A stretch of DNA of 64,000 bases. Origin: Nitrospira sp. (GTDB lineage Bacteria > Nitrospirota > Nitrospiria > Nitrospirales > Nitrospiraceae). Shown here one piece after another: positions 17,778 to 25,983 of this stretch. The stretch spans positions 1,571,332 through 1,635,331 of the forward strand of contig CP092081.1 in NCBI GenBank assembly GCA_022226935.1. Direction: 5' to 3'. Within the stretch, counting starts at the first letter, position 1, and every line of letters begins with the position of its first letter. The notes beneath the pieces were generated by a model. That model saw nothing but the letters and a program-made list of their open reading frames with translations. It was not told the origin of the DNA and ran no database searches. A program made the position numbers and the translations under genes.

Positions 17778-17862
17778 GGCGGTTGCGGGACACAACGAGC
17801 GGCCCGTAGAATAGCGGTTCGTGCACGAGCCCAAGAGGAGATTCGTTTGCCAAGGAGCTGCC

Positions 17863-18213
17863 ATGAGTTTAGCCGACAATAAATGTATTCCCTGCCGGGG
17901 CGGGATCCCTCCTCTCCCCGCCGATCGTATACAAGCCCTGTTGACGGAGCTCGGACGAGGGTGGACCTTGAGCAAGGAGGGACATCTCGAACGGCTCTAT
18001 ACGTTCAAGGATTTTGCGCAATCCCTCGCCTTTGCCAACAAGGTGGGCGCGGTGGCGGAAGCCGAAGGGCATCATCCGGATCTCTCTGTGGCCTGGGGAA
18101 AATGCAAGGTGGAGATTTGGACGCACAAGATCAACGGCCTCACCGAGAGCGATTTTTATTTGGCCGCGAAGGCTGATCGTGAGTTCGAACCGTTTCGAGT
18201 CGTTGCCGGGTGA
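17863..18213 (+). CDS. phhB: Pterin-4a-carbinolamine dehydratase
   Basis: Small enzyme (116 residues) that recycles the pterin cofactor of aromatic amino acid hydroxylases, and may have other pterin roles. EAEGHHPDLSVAWGKCKVEIWTHKINGLTESD carries the family's His-His-Pro, Trp, His and Asp residues; read it as EAEGHHPDLSVAW followed by VEIWTH. The N-terminal KCIPCRGGIPPL is common in bacterial members. ATG 17863 follows AAGGAG. The radical SAM gene starts 39 bp downstream on the same strand. Confidence 0.9.
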   Translation: MSLADNKCIPCRGGIPPLPADRIQALLTELGRGWTLSKEGHLERLYTFKDFAQSLAFANKVGAVAEAEGHHPDLSVAWGKCKVEIWTHKINGLTESDFYLAAKADREFEPFRVVAG

Positions 18214-18252
18214 ATGTGGTGATGTGCTGCGCAAAGACCATCGAGGTGGCTC

Positions 18253-20115
18253 ATGAGTGACAGAGCCCAGGTGGCGCTCGTCAACATGCCCTTCAGTTTT
18301 TCGAAGTACCCGTCCATTCAATTGGGTACGCTGTCTGCGTTATTGAAAGCCAAGGGCGTCGCGGTCGATTGTCACCACCTCAATGTGCGGTTTGCCCACA
18401 AGATCGGAATTCCTCTCTACGAATCGATTTGTGAAAAGCGGGGGTTGTTCGGCGAATGGCTGTTCTCTTACCTGCTCTTTCGTGACAATCCCAAACGGGC
18501 GGAGTATCCGCGCGTGTTTAAGCCGGTCTTCGAGCAGATAGCTCGGGAGAGCGGTCAGCCGGTGTCGTTCTTTGAAGACATGGCCACGCGCACGGCGCCA
18601 CAATTCCTGACCGCCGCGATGACAGGAATTGATTGGGATCAATATAAGCTCGTCGGGTTTACGTCCACCTTTGATCAAAATGTGGCCAGCCTCACGATGG
18701 CCAAGCTGATCAAAGATCTGTATCCGGACGTGAAGATCGTGTTCGGTGGCGCCAATTTTGATGGCGAGATGGGGCTGGAATATTTCCGGGCGTTTCCGTT
18801 CATCGACTACGTGGTCGTCGGCGAAGGAGAGGTCACGTTCCCGGCGCTGGTCGACTACGTCATGCGTGGATCGGGCGGGCCCTGCCCGACAGGCGTTATC
18901 TACCGGGAGCATGGCGAGGCCAGGCTCGAGCCGAATACGGCCCTGTTCACCGGGTTTGCCCAGACCGGCCCGCCGGACTATGACGACTACTATCATTTGT
19001 TGGCTGAACTCGGCACCGAAGCCTCCCGCGGCCTGGACCGTATTCTCCTCTATGAAGGCTCACGCGGTTGCTGGTGGGGCGAGAAGCATCATTGCACCTT
19101 CTGCGGGCTGAATGCGCAGAGCATGAAGTTCCGCTCGAAATCTGCGGAACAGGTCGCGCAAGAAATGGCGTACCTCTCGAGCCGCTACGATACGACTCGC
19201 TTCCGTCTGGTGGATAACATCATCGACATGAAATATGTCGATAATCTGTTCGGGCAGTTCGCGACCGAGCATTGCGATCTGGATGTGTTTATCGAGACCA
19301 AGAGCAATCTGCAGAAGAGTCAGATCCGGACGCTGGCTGTCGGGGGCGTGAAGTGTATGCAACCCGGCCTGGAAAGCCTCAGTCTCTCGCAGTTGAAAGC
19401 GATGGACAAAGGCGTGACGCCCATGCAGAACATCATCTGTCTGAAGTGGAGTTGTTATTACCGGGTGGCGGTTTCCTGGAATATTCTGCTTGGTTTTCCC
19501 GGTGAAACGAACGAAGACTATCGCCGGCAGATTGATCTTCTGCCGTCCCTGTTTCATTTGCAGGCGCCGGAGGCGACCGGGAAGTTCTGGTTGCAGCGGT
19601 TCAGTCCCTACTTTACGCGACCGCATGAGTACGGCGTGCGCATCACTGGTCCTGGTACAGCCTATGAGTATGTGTACGATGCGGCGCGTGTCGATCTGCA
19701 GAAGATCGCCTATGATTTTGAGTATGAGCTCGACGACTGGCCGGTGGATCCGCAGGTCTACCAGGAATTGATCGGCTTGGTGGAGGAATGGCAGCGACGG
19801 GCGCGCAGCAACGATCGGCCGTTCTTATATTTCTCCAAGGCCATGGAGTACGTGACAATTTATGATGGGCGTGATCCGGAGATGCCGACGAGACGACGGT
19901 ATGACTGGCCTGCGGCAGGCATTATCGAAGCGTGCAATGAAGCGGCGAAGAGCCGCGACCAGATTCGCACGGCATTGAAGGATGCAAAGCCCGACCTCAC
20001 CTGCTCGGATGAAGACCTGACTCAGGCGCTGAGTATTTTGACGAGTCGTCGCATCCTCTACGAAGAGCGCGGGAAGTACTTCACGTTAGCCATCCCCGAG
20101 CATCCCTACTACTGA
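18253..20115 (+). CDS. B12-binding radical SAM protein, RiPP-maturation C-methyltransferase-like
   Basis: 620-residue enzyme with an N-terminal cobalamin-binding domain (VALVNMPFSFSKYPSIQLG, then VGFTSTFDQN and KIVFGGANFDG) and a radical SAM domain. The cluster motif is unusual: EGSRGCWWGEKHHCTFCG, with the three Cys of C-x7-C-x2-C. This variant with GLNAQSMKFRSKS after it is characteristic of the RiPP maturation radical SAM protein 1 group, whose members methylate unactivated carbons in peptides. A winged-helix-like C-terminus follows. No precursor-peptide gene is evident next to it. The convergent neighbour is a carboxymuconolactone-decarboxylase-family protein. The start has GAGGTGG upstream. 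Confidence 0.85.
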   Translation: MSDRAQVALVNMPFSFSKYPSIQLGTLSALLKAKGVAVDCHHLNVRFAHKIGIPLYESICEKRGLFGEWLFSYLLFRDNPKRAEYPRVFKPVFEQIARESGQPVSFFEDMATRTAPQFLTAAMTGIDWDQYKLVGFTSTFDQNVASLTMAKLIKDLYPDVKIVFGGANFDGEMGLEYFRAFPFIDYVVVGEGEVTFPALVDYVMRGSGGPCPTGVIYREHGEARLEPNTALFTGFAQTGPPDYDDYYHLLAELGTEASRGLDRILLYEGSRGCWWGEKHHCTFCGLNAQSMKFRSKSAEQVAQEMAYLSSRYDTTRFRLVDNIIDMKYVDNLFGQFATEHCDLDVFIETKSNLQKSQIRTLAVGGVKCMQPGLESLSLSQLKAMDKGVTPMQNIICLKWSCYYRVAVSWNILLGFPGETNEDYRRQIDLLPSLFHLQAPEATGKFWLQRFSPYFTRPHEYGVRITGPGTAYEYVYDAARVDLQKIAYDFEYELDDWPVDPQVYQELIGLVEEWQRRARSNDRPFLYFSKAMEYVTIYDGRDPEMPTRRRYDWPAAGIIEACNEAAKSRDQIRTALKDAKPDLTCSDEDLTQALSILTSRRILYEERGKYFTLAIPEHPYY

Positions 20116-20233
20116 GCGGGACGGTGAACCAGGTCGGCAGCTGTATTCTCACTGCGCGCGTCGGCTTGTTCGACTATCCCGCTCATCCCATTGGCTCCCA
20201 TGCTTCAGCTGGAGCCGAATCGTCGCCGAACGA

Positions 20234-20566
20234 TCACATCGATAATTTCTCCGCCACATTACGCATTTGGACGCCGTGCACCAGCGAGGCGCCGCCGCGG
20301 ATGGCGCAGGCCACGTGGACCGCTTCCGTCATTTCTTCGATGTTCGATCCTTTTTCAAGGCAGGCTTGCGTATAGGCATCGATGCAGTAGGGGCACTGCA
20401 CGGCTTGCGCCACCCCCAGCGCTATCAGCGCCTTCTCGCGTTCCGTGAGCGCGCCTTCGGCAAACACCGCGCTGTAATAACTCATGAACTTTTCCCACAA
20501 GACGGGATTGCCCTTGCCCATCTCTCCGAATTTTCCGAGATCCTTCGAATGGTAATAGCAGTCCAC
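20234..20566 (-). CDS. Carboxymuconolactone decarboxylase/AhpD-family protein with CxxC
   Basis: 110-residue helical protein of the AhpD/CMD superfamily. QCPYCIDAYTQACLEKG has the redox CxxC followed by the helix typical of alkylhydroperoxidase-like members. The opening MDCYYHSKDLGKF and the whole length match a subgroup often found beside radical SAM proteins (arsenosugar-associated peroxidase-like). It may act in peroxide or thiol redox chemistry; the substrate is unknown. The start is GTG 20566 with GAGGTGATCC upstream. It converges with the radical SAM gene, so co-transcription is not possible, though the association may still be functional. Confidence 0.82.
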   Translation of the reverse strand: MDCYYHSKDLGKFGEMGKGNPVLWEKFMSYYSAVFAEGALTEREKALIALGVAQAVQCPYCIDAYTQACLEKGSNIEEMTEAVHVACAIRGGASLVHGVQMRNVAEKLSM

Positions 20567-20653
20567 GGATCACCTCGCTGATTAGGGGTCTGCTCATACT
20601 GGCACGCAAGCCGGCGGGCAGGCGTGCCAGCGGTCTGTGCTGGCGAGAAACGG

Positions 20654-20923
20654 CTACGCGTTTCCGGGCGGTGTCGGTTCGGCCTCATTGAGGGCCTGGG
20701 AGAAGCGATGTCCCACGATGGTCGTGACCTTGTTCATCAGCTCGCCGAGTTCCTTCCACTCATCGGCACTCAAATCGGCTTTAATCTGAGGATGAAGCGC
20801 CCATTCGGCGTTGACGAGTTGGCCCTTGCGTGAGACATGCACATGCAAGAGCTCGACATCCCACACGTCCTGGGTATTGGAGGAAGGGGTGGCTGGTTTC
20901 TGCGGAGGAACTTGGCTTGCCAT
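20654..20923 (-). CDS. Conserved-type hypothetical protein, 89 residues
   Basis: The start ATG 20923 is set by AAAGGAGT upstream (20933-20940 on the plus strand). The N-terminus is Pro/Ser/Gln-rich (MASQVPPQKPATPSS). The rest forms one domain: VWDVELLHVHVSRKGQLVNAEW, then an acidic-aromatic helix DLSADEWKELGELMNKV. No family recognised. It stands between the CMD gene and suhB, all on the minus strand. Confidence 0.65.
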   Translation of the reverse strand: MASQVPPQKPATPSSNTQDVWDVELLHVHVSRKGQLVNAEWALHPQIKADLSADEWKELGELMNKVTTIVGHRFSQALNEAEPTPPGNA

Positions 20924-21058
20924 GCTACGTACACTCCTTTGACCGTACAGATGAGAGGGGCATGATACCGCATCAAATATCGCACTGTACATGGGAGGAG
21001 CGACGCGAATGCTGATCGTAATGGCCGGATGGATACCAGACTCAATGGACTGAGAGTT

Positions 21059-21880
21059 TTAGGCCTTGTCAGAGCGTTGGTTGATTACGTCGAGCAGCTG
21101 ATGGTGAATGCGGCCGTTCGTTGCGACGAGTTCTTGTCCATAGAGAGAAAATGTGTCTTGCTGAAAGCCGGAGACCAGTCCGCCCGCCTCGCGCACGATG
21201 ACGATTCCCGCGGCCATGTCCCAGGGACTGAGTTTCACTTCCCAATACCCGTCAAACCGTCCCGACGCCACATAACTGAGATCCAATGCGGCTGAGCCGG
21301 TGCGCCGCACGCCTTGGGCGCGCAGTGAAATGCGGGAGAAATGGTCCAGATTGTTGTTCGTCGTCTCGCGAATATCGTAGGCAAACCCGGTTACGAGCAG
21401 GGAACGATCGAGAGACTCGTTGCTCGACACGCGGAGGCGGTCACCATTGAGGTAGGCCCCTTTGCCAGCTACTCCCGTGAACAGCTCGCGACGAGTCGGG
21501 TCCAGGACCACTCCCACGAGACAGGCACCACGATATTCCAGCCCGATCGAGACCGAATAAAAAGGGAAGCCGTGCGCGAAGTTGGTCGTGCCATCGAGAG
21601 GATCGATGATCCATTGGTAAGGCGACTCCGTGGCCCCGTCCCGCCCCCGCTCCTCGGCTAAAATCCGGTGCGTGGGATGGGCTGAAAGAATCGTGCGGAC
21701 GATACATTCCTCAGCTTGCCGATCCGCATCGGTCACGAGATTGATGGCGGCCTTGTGGTCGATCCTGAAGCCTGTTCGGGCGTGCTCAAGAAGGACGAGG
21801 CCCGCTGCTTCCGCTGCCTGGATGGCCGTGGCGAGATAGCAGTCGTATTCGTCGGAGGAGAGTGTCTGCGAACTGTCCAT
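21059..21880 (-). CDS. suhB: Inositol monophosphatase family protein
   Basis: Mg-dependent, Li-sensitive phosphatase fold of 273 residues. WIIDPLDGTTNFAHGFPF is motif 1 and WDMAAGIVIVREAGG motif 2; ILAEERG provides the third metal ligand. Bacterial SuhB-type enzymes hydrolyse inositol-1-phosphate and some also assist rRNA transcription antitermination. Which applies here cannot be told from sequence. Confidence 0.9.
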   Translation of the reverse strand: MDSSQTLSSDEYDCYLATAIQAAEAAGLVLLEHARTGFRIDHKAAINLVTDADRQAEECIVRTILSAHPTHRILAEERGRDGATESPYQWIIDPLDGTTNFAHGFPFYSVSIGLEYRGACLVGVVLDPTRRELFTGVAGKGAYLNGDRLRVSSNESLDRSLLVTGFAYDIRETTNNNLDHFSRISLRAQGVRRTGSAALDLSYVASGRFDGYWEVKLSPWDMAAGIVIVREAGGLVSGFQQDTFSLYGQELVATNGRIHHQLLDVINQRSDKA

Positions 21881-22073
21881 ATGCGTCGTATCCTAGCATG
21901 AGTGATGGAAAGTGAGTCAAAAGATCCTTCGCCGTTTTTGAGTGAGCATCATAAGATATTGAAAAATAATAAAGTTATAAAATCTTGTTCTTGTAGAACA
22001 AGGCTTGGATAGACATTGAGTGTATTCTGCTTGTATGTGCGGAGAATGCGATCAAATAGTTATGACTAGTTAC

Positions 22074-22102
22074 TTGACAGATTTTAAATCACTTGCTATA
22101 AA
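22074..22102 (+). promoter_or_regulatory. Sigma70-type promoter before the HARE-HTH gene
   Basis: TTGACA at 22074-22079, a 17-nt spacer and TATAAA at 22097-22102: near-consensus at both boxes. It falls inside the longest possible reading frame of the downstream gene, so it argues for a later translation start. Confidence 0.8.
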
Positions 22103-22130
22103 GCAAGTATGCTTTGTTGAGGACTTGCTT

Positions 22131-22643
22131 GTGGAAGAATTGACCGACATCCTGGTGGGGCTGGAACAACGGATCAGCGCCTACCGGAATCGCTATCAGG
22201 AACTTGAGAAAAAGCGACGTCGGCTCGACGATGAAATCGCAATGATCAAGAAGTACTTGGAACTCGCCGAAACGCTCTACCGTGTGGAAGCCGATAAGGC
22301 CAAGTTGGCCAGCCTCTCCAGTCAAATTATTACCGACGAAAAAGGGATTCGACCGCTTCCGGTGACGGATGTCACGGATCAGTCGCGTGAGATCTTGCTC
22401 GGCAAAAGCAAATATGTAGGAAAGAGTGTGCCGGAAGCCGCATGTCAGATTCTCAAAGAAGCCAGCCGGCCGATGCATGCGAAGGAGCTCTTGCAACGTC
22501 TCTTGGAAGGCGGATTGCAGATCAAGGGGAAGACGCCGCTGACCTCCGTGGCTACGTCATTGAAGCGGGATAAGCGTTTCCAAAAAGTCGGACCCAATAC
22601 GTTTGCGGTCACGACACAGCAGGAATTGACTGCGGTAGTGTAA
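22131..22643 (+). CDS. Coiled-coil protein with a C-terminal HARE-HTH domain
   Basis: 170 residues from GTG 22131. Residues 1-70 form a charged coiled coil (ISAYRNRYQELEKKRRRLDDEIA). The C-terminal 75 residues match the HARE-HTH winged helix (VPEAACQILKEASRPMHAKELL through TSVATSLKRDKRFQKVGPNTFAV), found in RNA polymerase delta subunits and chromatin-linked proteins. The frame is open back to a GTG at 22020, but a near-perfect promoter lies at 22074-22102. GTG 22131 has TGAGGA 7 nt upstream. A tiny Lys/Ala-rich peptide and a terminator follow, suggesting a two-gene transcript linked to nucleic acid binding. Confidence 0.75.
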   Translation: MEELTDILVGLEQRISAYRNRYQELEKKRRRLDDEIAMIKKYLELAETLYRVEADKAKLASLSSQIITDEKGIRPLPVTDVTDQSREILLGKSKYVGKSVPEAACQILKEASRPMHAKELLQRLLEGGLQIKGKTPLTSVATSLKRDKRFQKVGPNTFAVTTQQELTAVV

Positions 22644-22695
22644 GTGGGCCGAGGAAGTTCATATCAACTTTAATGTGTGAAGGGAGGTGAGAGTC

Positions 22696-22752
22696 TTGGC
22701 AACGAAGAAGGCAGCGAAGAAACCAGCGAAGAAGGCAGCGAAGAAGAAGTAA
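22696..22752 (+). CDS. 18-residue Lys/Ala-rich basic peptide (histone-H1-tail-like)
   Basis: TTG 22696 follows the strong ribosome site AGGGAGGTGAG. The frame reads MATKKAAKKPAKKAAKKK and stops at TAA 22750-22752. The composition (10 Lys, 5 Ala) is that of histone H1 C-terminal tails and bacterial H1-like proteins such as AlgP or HctB, but as a free 18-mer. An intrinsic terminator starts 18 nt later, so this is the last gene of a short transcript with the HARE-HTH gene. A DNA- or RNA-compacting role is inferred from charge only. Confidence 0.6.
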   Translation: MATKKAAKKPAKKAAKKK

Positions 22753-22770
22753 GTCCTGCCAGGATTTGCA

Positions 22771-22806
22771 CGCCGGGGGTAAGGCCACTTGCCCCCGGCG
22801 TTTTTT
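22771..22806 (+). terminator. Intrinsic terminator
   Basis: CGCCGGGGG (22771-22779) pairs with CCCCCGGCG (22792-22800) and is followed directly by TTTTTT. Textbook Rho-independent terminator ending the HARE-HTH/basic-peptide transcript. Confidence 0.92.
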
Positions 22807-22881
22807 ATGCTCAAAAACTGAAAATGCCGCGGTCACCGCTGCAGCGGTGGGTCGCAAGTAGGCTGCGCATGGGTGAAGCGG

Positions 22882-23808
22882 TTAGATTGCGAGGGAAGGT
22901 GCGGGGCGGAGCAGTCCAAGGGAGGCGCGCGATTCTGATGCGGCAACCGCGTGTTCCCCGGTGATCAGCGCCCATTTATCGCGTTGAAGGAGGATTTGTT
23001 CGACGAGCTTCGTATGCATGGCATGACCTGACCGTTCGGCCACAATGTGCCCGATAAACGGAAAGCCGAGCAGCGAGATGTCGCCGATGAGATCCAATAC
23101 CTTGTGTCGAACAAATTCGTTTGAGAAGCGCAAGCCGGATTCGTTCACGACGCCGTCTTTGGACAGCACGATGGTGTTATCCAACGTCCCGCCTTTTCCG
23201 AGTCCCCTGGACCACAGCGCTTCAACTTCGTGAAGAAAGCCGAATGTGCGTGCTTGCGCGATATCCTGTTCAAACGCTTGGGCGGAGCAAGTATAGGTGT
23301 AGGACTGCGTTTGAATCAGCGGGTGATCGTAATGGATGGAGTACGTGATTTTCGGAGTTGACGAAGGTTCGATCCTGACCCGTTTCGAACCGTCCACCAC
23401 TTCGATGGGTTGCATGATCTTGACATAGGATTGGCGCCGAGTCTGCGGAATGACGCCAGCCGCACGGATCATACGAACGAACGGGCCTGAGCTTCCGTCG
23501 AGCACGGGCACTTCCCCTGCGTTCACCTCTGCGTACACGTTGTCGACTTCCATTCCCACCAGAGCGGCGAGGAGGTGTTCGATCGTTTTGACCTGGTGTC
23601 CGTTGACGCTGATGGCTGTGCAGAGTTCCGTCGGGACCTTATTGGAGATCGAAGCAGGGATGACTGTTTCTTCCGACCCATGCCGATAAATGAAAACGAT
23701 GCCGGTGTTCGGAGGAGCCGGGCGAAGCGTCAGTGTGACCGGCTGGCCTGAGTGGAGCCCGACGCCTGAACACGAAATTGGTGAGCCGATCGTTTGCTGA
23801 AACCGCAC
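22882..23808 (-). CDS. lpxC: UDP-3-O-acyl-N-acetylglucosamine deacetylase
   Basis: Zinc enzyme committing lipid A synthesis, so the cell has an outer membrane with lipopolysaccharide. Motifs visible in order: QTIGSPISCSGVGLHSG, TIEHLLAALVGMEVDN (zinc His), VLDGSSGPFV, FVRHKVLDLIGDISLLG (zinc His and Asp) and the SGHAMH region. Length of 308 residues is normal. GTG 23808 is preceded by AAGGAGG. A sigma54-type promoter lies 33-50 bp upstream. Confidence 0.95.
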   Translation of the reverse strand: MRFQQTIGSPISCSGVGLHSGQPVTLTLRPAPPNTGIVFIYRHGSEETVIPASISNKVPTELCTAISVNGHQVKTIEHLLAALVGMEVDNVYAEVNAGEVPVLDGSSGPFVRMIRAAGVIPQTRRQSYVKIMQPIEVVDGSKRVRIEPSSTPKITYSIHYDHPLIQTQSYTYTCSAQAFEQDIAQARTFGFLHEVEALWSRGLGKGGTLDNTIVLSKDGVVNESGLRFSNEFVRHKVLDLIGDISLLGFPFIGHIVAERSGHAMHTKLVEQILLQRDKWALITGEHAVAASESRASLGLLRPAPSLAI

Positions 23809-23840
23809 GGTGCCTCCTTCGTAAAATCCAGCACTAGCTA

Positions 23841-23858
23841 TAGCAATGCTTGTGCCAA
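23841..23858 (-). promoter_or_regulatory. Sigma54-type (-24/-12) promoter upstream of lpxC
   Basis: Read on the minus strand the site is TTGGCACAAGCATTGCTA: TGGCAC and TTGC with GG-N10-GC spacing, the hallmark of RpoN promoters. The -12 element lies about 35 nt before the lpxC start. No upstream activator site was identified. The flanking 24 kb region is A+T-rich. Confidence 0.55.
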
Positions 23859-24096
23859 TATGAGCAAATTATATAAGATATTGTTATGTAAAGTATTATG
23901 CCACATGTTGAATAACTGTCGTTGTTGCTAAAAAAACACAATTGTATCTTTTGCTGAAACGAATACACTACGAAAGTAACAAGTTTTCAAAGAGTTATCA
24001 GGTGTGAGTTCTGAGAAGGGTGGCCCATGTCACACAAGGCGCCGGCGGTCTCTACACAGAAGTCGCCTGCAGGTTTGGAATACACAGCATCTCGAC

Positions 24097-24768
24097 TCAT
24101 GGTCTAGGCTCTAATTCAATGAGCCCCTTTCGAATCGCCAAGATCGCAGCTTGTGTTCGGTCATATACTTGCAGTTTATGAAAGATGTTGCGGACGTGGT
24201 TTTTGACGGTCTTTTCACTGAGGTCTAGACTGTTGGCAATTTCCTTGTTCGTTTTGCCGTCAGCAACCAAGCGTAGGACGGTGATTTCCCGTTCGGTCAG
24301 GTCATGTTCCACCCACGCCGGCTTTTTGCCCTTTTTCTGAGACATGAGTGAGAACTCCGCCAGAATCTTGCTGGCGACCGAAGGGTGGATGAGCGATTCT
24401 CCACGATAAATGGCCCGGATGGCTGCCACAATTTGCGAAGATTCGGAATCTTTCAACAGATATCCCGTCGCCCCGGCCCGTACAAGATCGAAAATATACT
24501 GCTGCTCTTCGTACATGGTCAGAGCAACAATCCCCATATGAGGGAACTCGCGTTTGATTTGCCGCGTGGCTTCAATGCCGCCCATACGCGGCATGCTGAC
24601 ATCCATCAGGATGACATCCGGCATCAGGGTCTTGGTTTTTTCCACGGCTTCCGCCCCGTCTTGGGCTTCGCCGACGACATTGATGTCTTCCTTTGTCTTC
24701 AGGATGGCTGCCAGGCCTTCACGAACTACGCGGTGGTCATCGGCGATCAGGACCTTAATTTTTTCCAT
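24097..24768 (-). CDS. NarL/LuxR-family response regulator
   Basis: 223 residues: an N-terminal receiver domain with the acidic pair in IADDH, phospho-acceptor Asp56 in VILMDVSMP and the Lys of LLKDS. A C-terminal LuxR-type HTH follows (LTEREITVLRLVADGKTNKEIA, then SEKTVKNHVRNIFHKL). Its start overlaps the end of the upstream kinase gene by 14 bp, so the two form a two-component system in one operon. Target genes are unknown. Confidence 0.93.
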   Translation of the reverse strand: MEKIKVLIADDHRVVREGLAAILKTKEDINVVGEAQDGAEAVEKTKTLMPDVILMDVSMPRMGGIEATRQIKREFPHMGIVALTMYEEQQYIFDLVRAGATGYLLKDSESSQIVAAIRAIYRGESLIHPSVASKILAEFSLMSQKKGKKPAWVEHDLTEREITVLRLVADGKTNKEIANSLDLSEKTVKNHVRNIFHKLQVYDRTQAAILAIRKGLIELEPRP

Positions 24769-25921
24769 GACGAATCGTCTCCTTGTCGGCTAGCGGGATG
24801 CGCAACACGATACGCGTGCCACGTCCCTTTTTCGAATCGATCGTGGCTTCTCCGCCCACCAGTCGTGCTCGTTCCAAGATGCCACGAATGCCGAAGTGAT
24901 CCCATTTTTCAGGATCCCGGAGCACCGCGTCCATGTCGAACCCGATCCCGTTATCGGAAATGGTCACTTGTAACAAGTCGAGGCGAATGTCGAGTTGAAC
25001 CGATACCCGCCCTGCCTTCGCGTGCTTTTGCACGTTGCTCAGGGCCTCTTGGACGATCCGGAACAAAAAGATCTTCGTGCGCGGGAACAGGATCGTCTCG
25101 TCTCCGGTCACGGAAAAGGCGGTCTTGATATGGTACTGAGTTTCGTAGGACTTCAGGTAGTTGGTGAGTGCCGGGATCAGCTCCATTTTATCGTAGTGGA
25201 GCGGACGTAGATTGAAAATCACCTGCCGCGCTTCTTGGATGGCGAGCTTCAGTTGCGCTTTGGACTCCCGGATGGTGGCCAAGCTGGCTTGTGGATTCTT
25301 GCGCAGCAGTTCTTGCGAAAGCTCCAATTTGAAATTGACGCCGGCGAGGCTTTGCACGAGACCGTCGTGAATTTCGCACGCGATGCGGGTGCGTTCTTCC
25401 GTCACGGCCGCGCCGGTCTCCTTCACATAGAGCCGGTACAACGACTGGTATTTGTTCAAGGCTTTCTCAATGTCGGCTGTGGCGCGGATGCGAGCCTCGA
25501 TGAGCTGCCACATGAACTTGGCGCTGGCTCCGCCGATCACCGACACGCCCATGCGGCGGAAGTCCTGGAGGTATTCGCCGACTTCGGGATTGCCCGACAC
25601 ATCAATCACCAGATCGACGGGACCCATCTTGAGCAACTGCCGATAATTACGCGTGACGCGGATATGGAGGCGTCTCGCGAGCCCCAGGCCAGGCGCTTGC
25701 GGGCTGATATCGGCGACCCCGACGATGCGCACCAGCGGGTCGTTGGCGAAAATTTCCATCAAGGCCGTGCCCCCGCGGCCCGCGCCGATGATGACCACAT
25801 GCGTAGCCCCCGGTGATCGCCGTTTGGTAGGGCGGCGAGTGGTTCGTCGTTCCCGTGATGTTTTGGTTTTGGCCATATCAATCAGACATTCCCAAGGACG
25901 GCGGTTCTCCTCTGTGGCCAT
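24755..25921 (-). CDS. Sensor histidine kinase (HisKA_3) fused to a Rossmann NAD(P)-binding-like domain
   Basis: 388 residues. After a basic N-terminus (KTKTSRERRTTRRPTKRR), residues about 38-150 form a Rossmann-type domain: HVVIIGAGRGGTALMEIF has the GxGxxG dinucleotide loop, followed by VADISPQAPG and VDLVIDVSG. A linker helix leads to the HisKA_3 domain with RTRIACEIHDGL (phospho-His about residue 185) and a HATPase with DNGIGFD and GRGTRIVLRIP. There are no TM helices, so it is cytoplasmic. Sensing of NAD(P)(H) or another nucleotide is inferred from the fold. ATG 25876 (MAKTKTS) is an alternative start. Its partner regulator overlaps downstream. Confidence 0.85.
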   Translation of the reverse strand: MATEENRRPWECLIDMAKTKTSRERRTTRRPTKRRSPGATHVVIIGAGRGGTALMEIFANDPLVRIVGVADISPQAPGLGLARRLHIRVTRNYRQLLKMGPVDLVIDVSGNPEVGEYLQDFRRMGVSVIGGASAKFMWQLIEARIRATADIEKALNKYQSLYRLYVKETGAAVTEERTRIACEIHDGLVQSLAGVNFKLELSQELLRKNPQASLATIRESKAQLKLAIQEARQVIFNLRPLHYDKMELIPALTNYLKSYETQYHIKTAFSVTGDETILFPRTKIFLFRIVQEALSNVQKHAKAGRVSVQLDIRLDLLQVTISDNGIGFDMDAVLRDPEKWDHFGIRGILERARLVGGEATIDSKKGRGTRIVLRIPLADKETIRHGKN

Positions 25922-25983
25922 CCATCCTGCCTGGGGCTATCAACGCGAACTCTGATCCGGAACAGCGAGGAGAAGGGGAGGGC

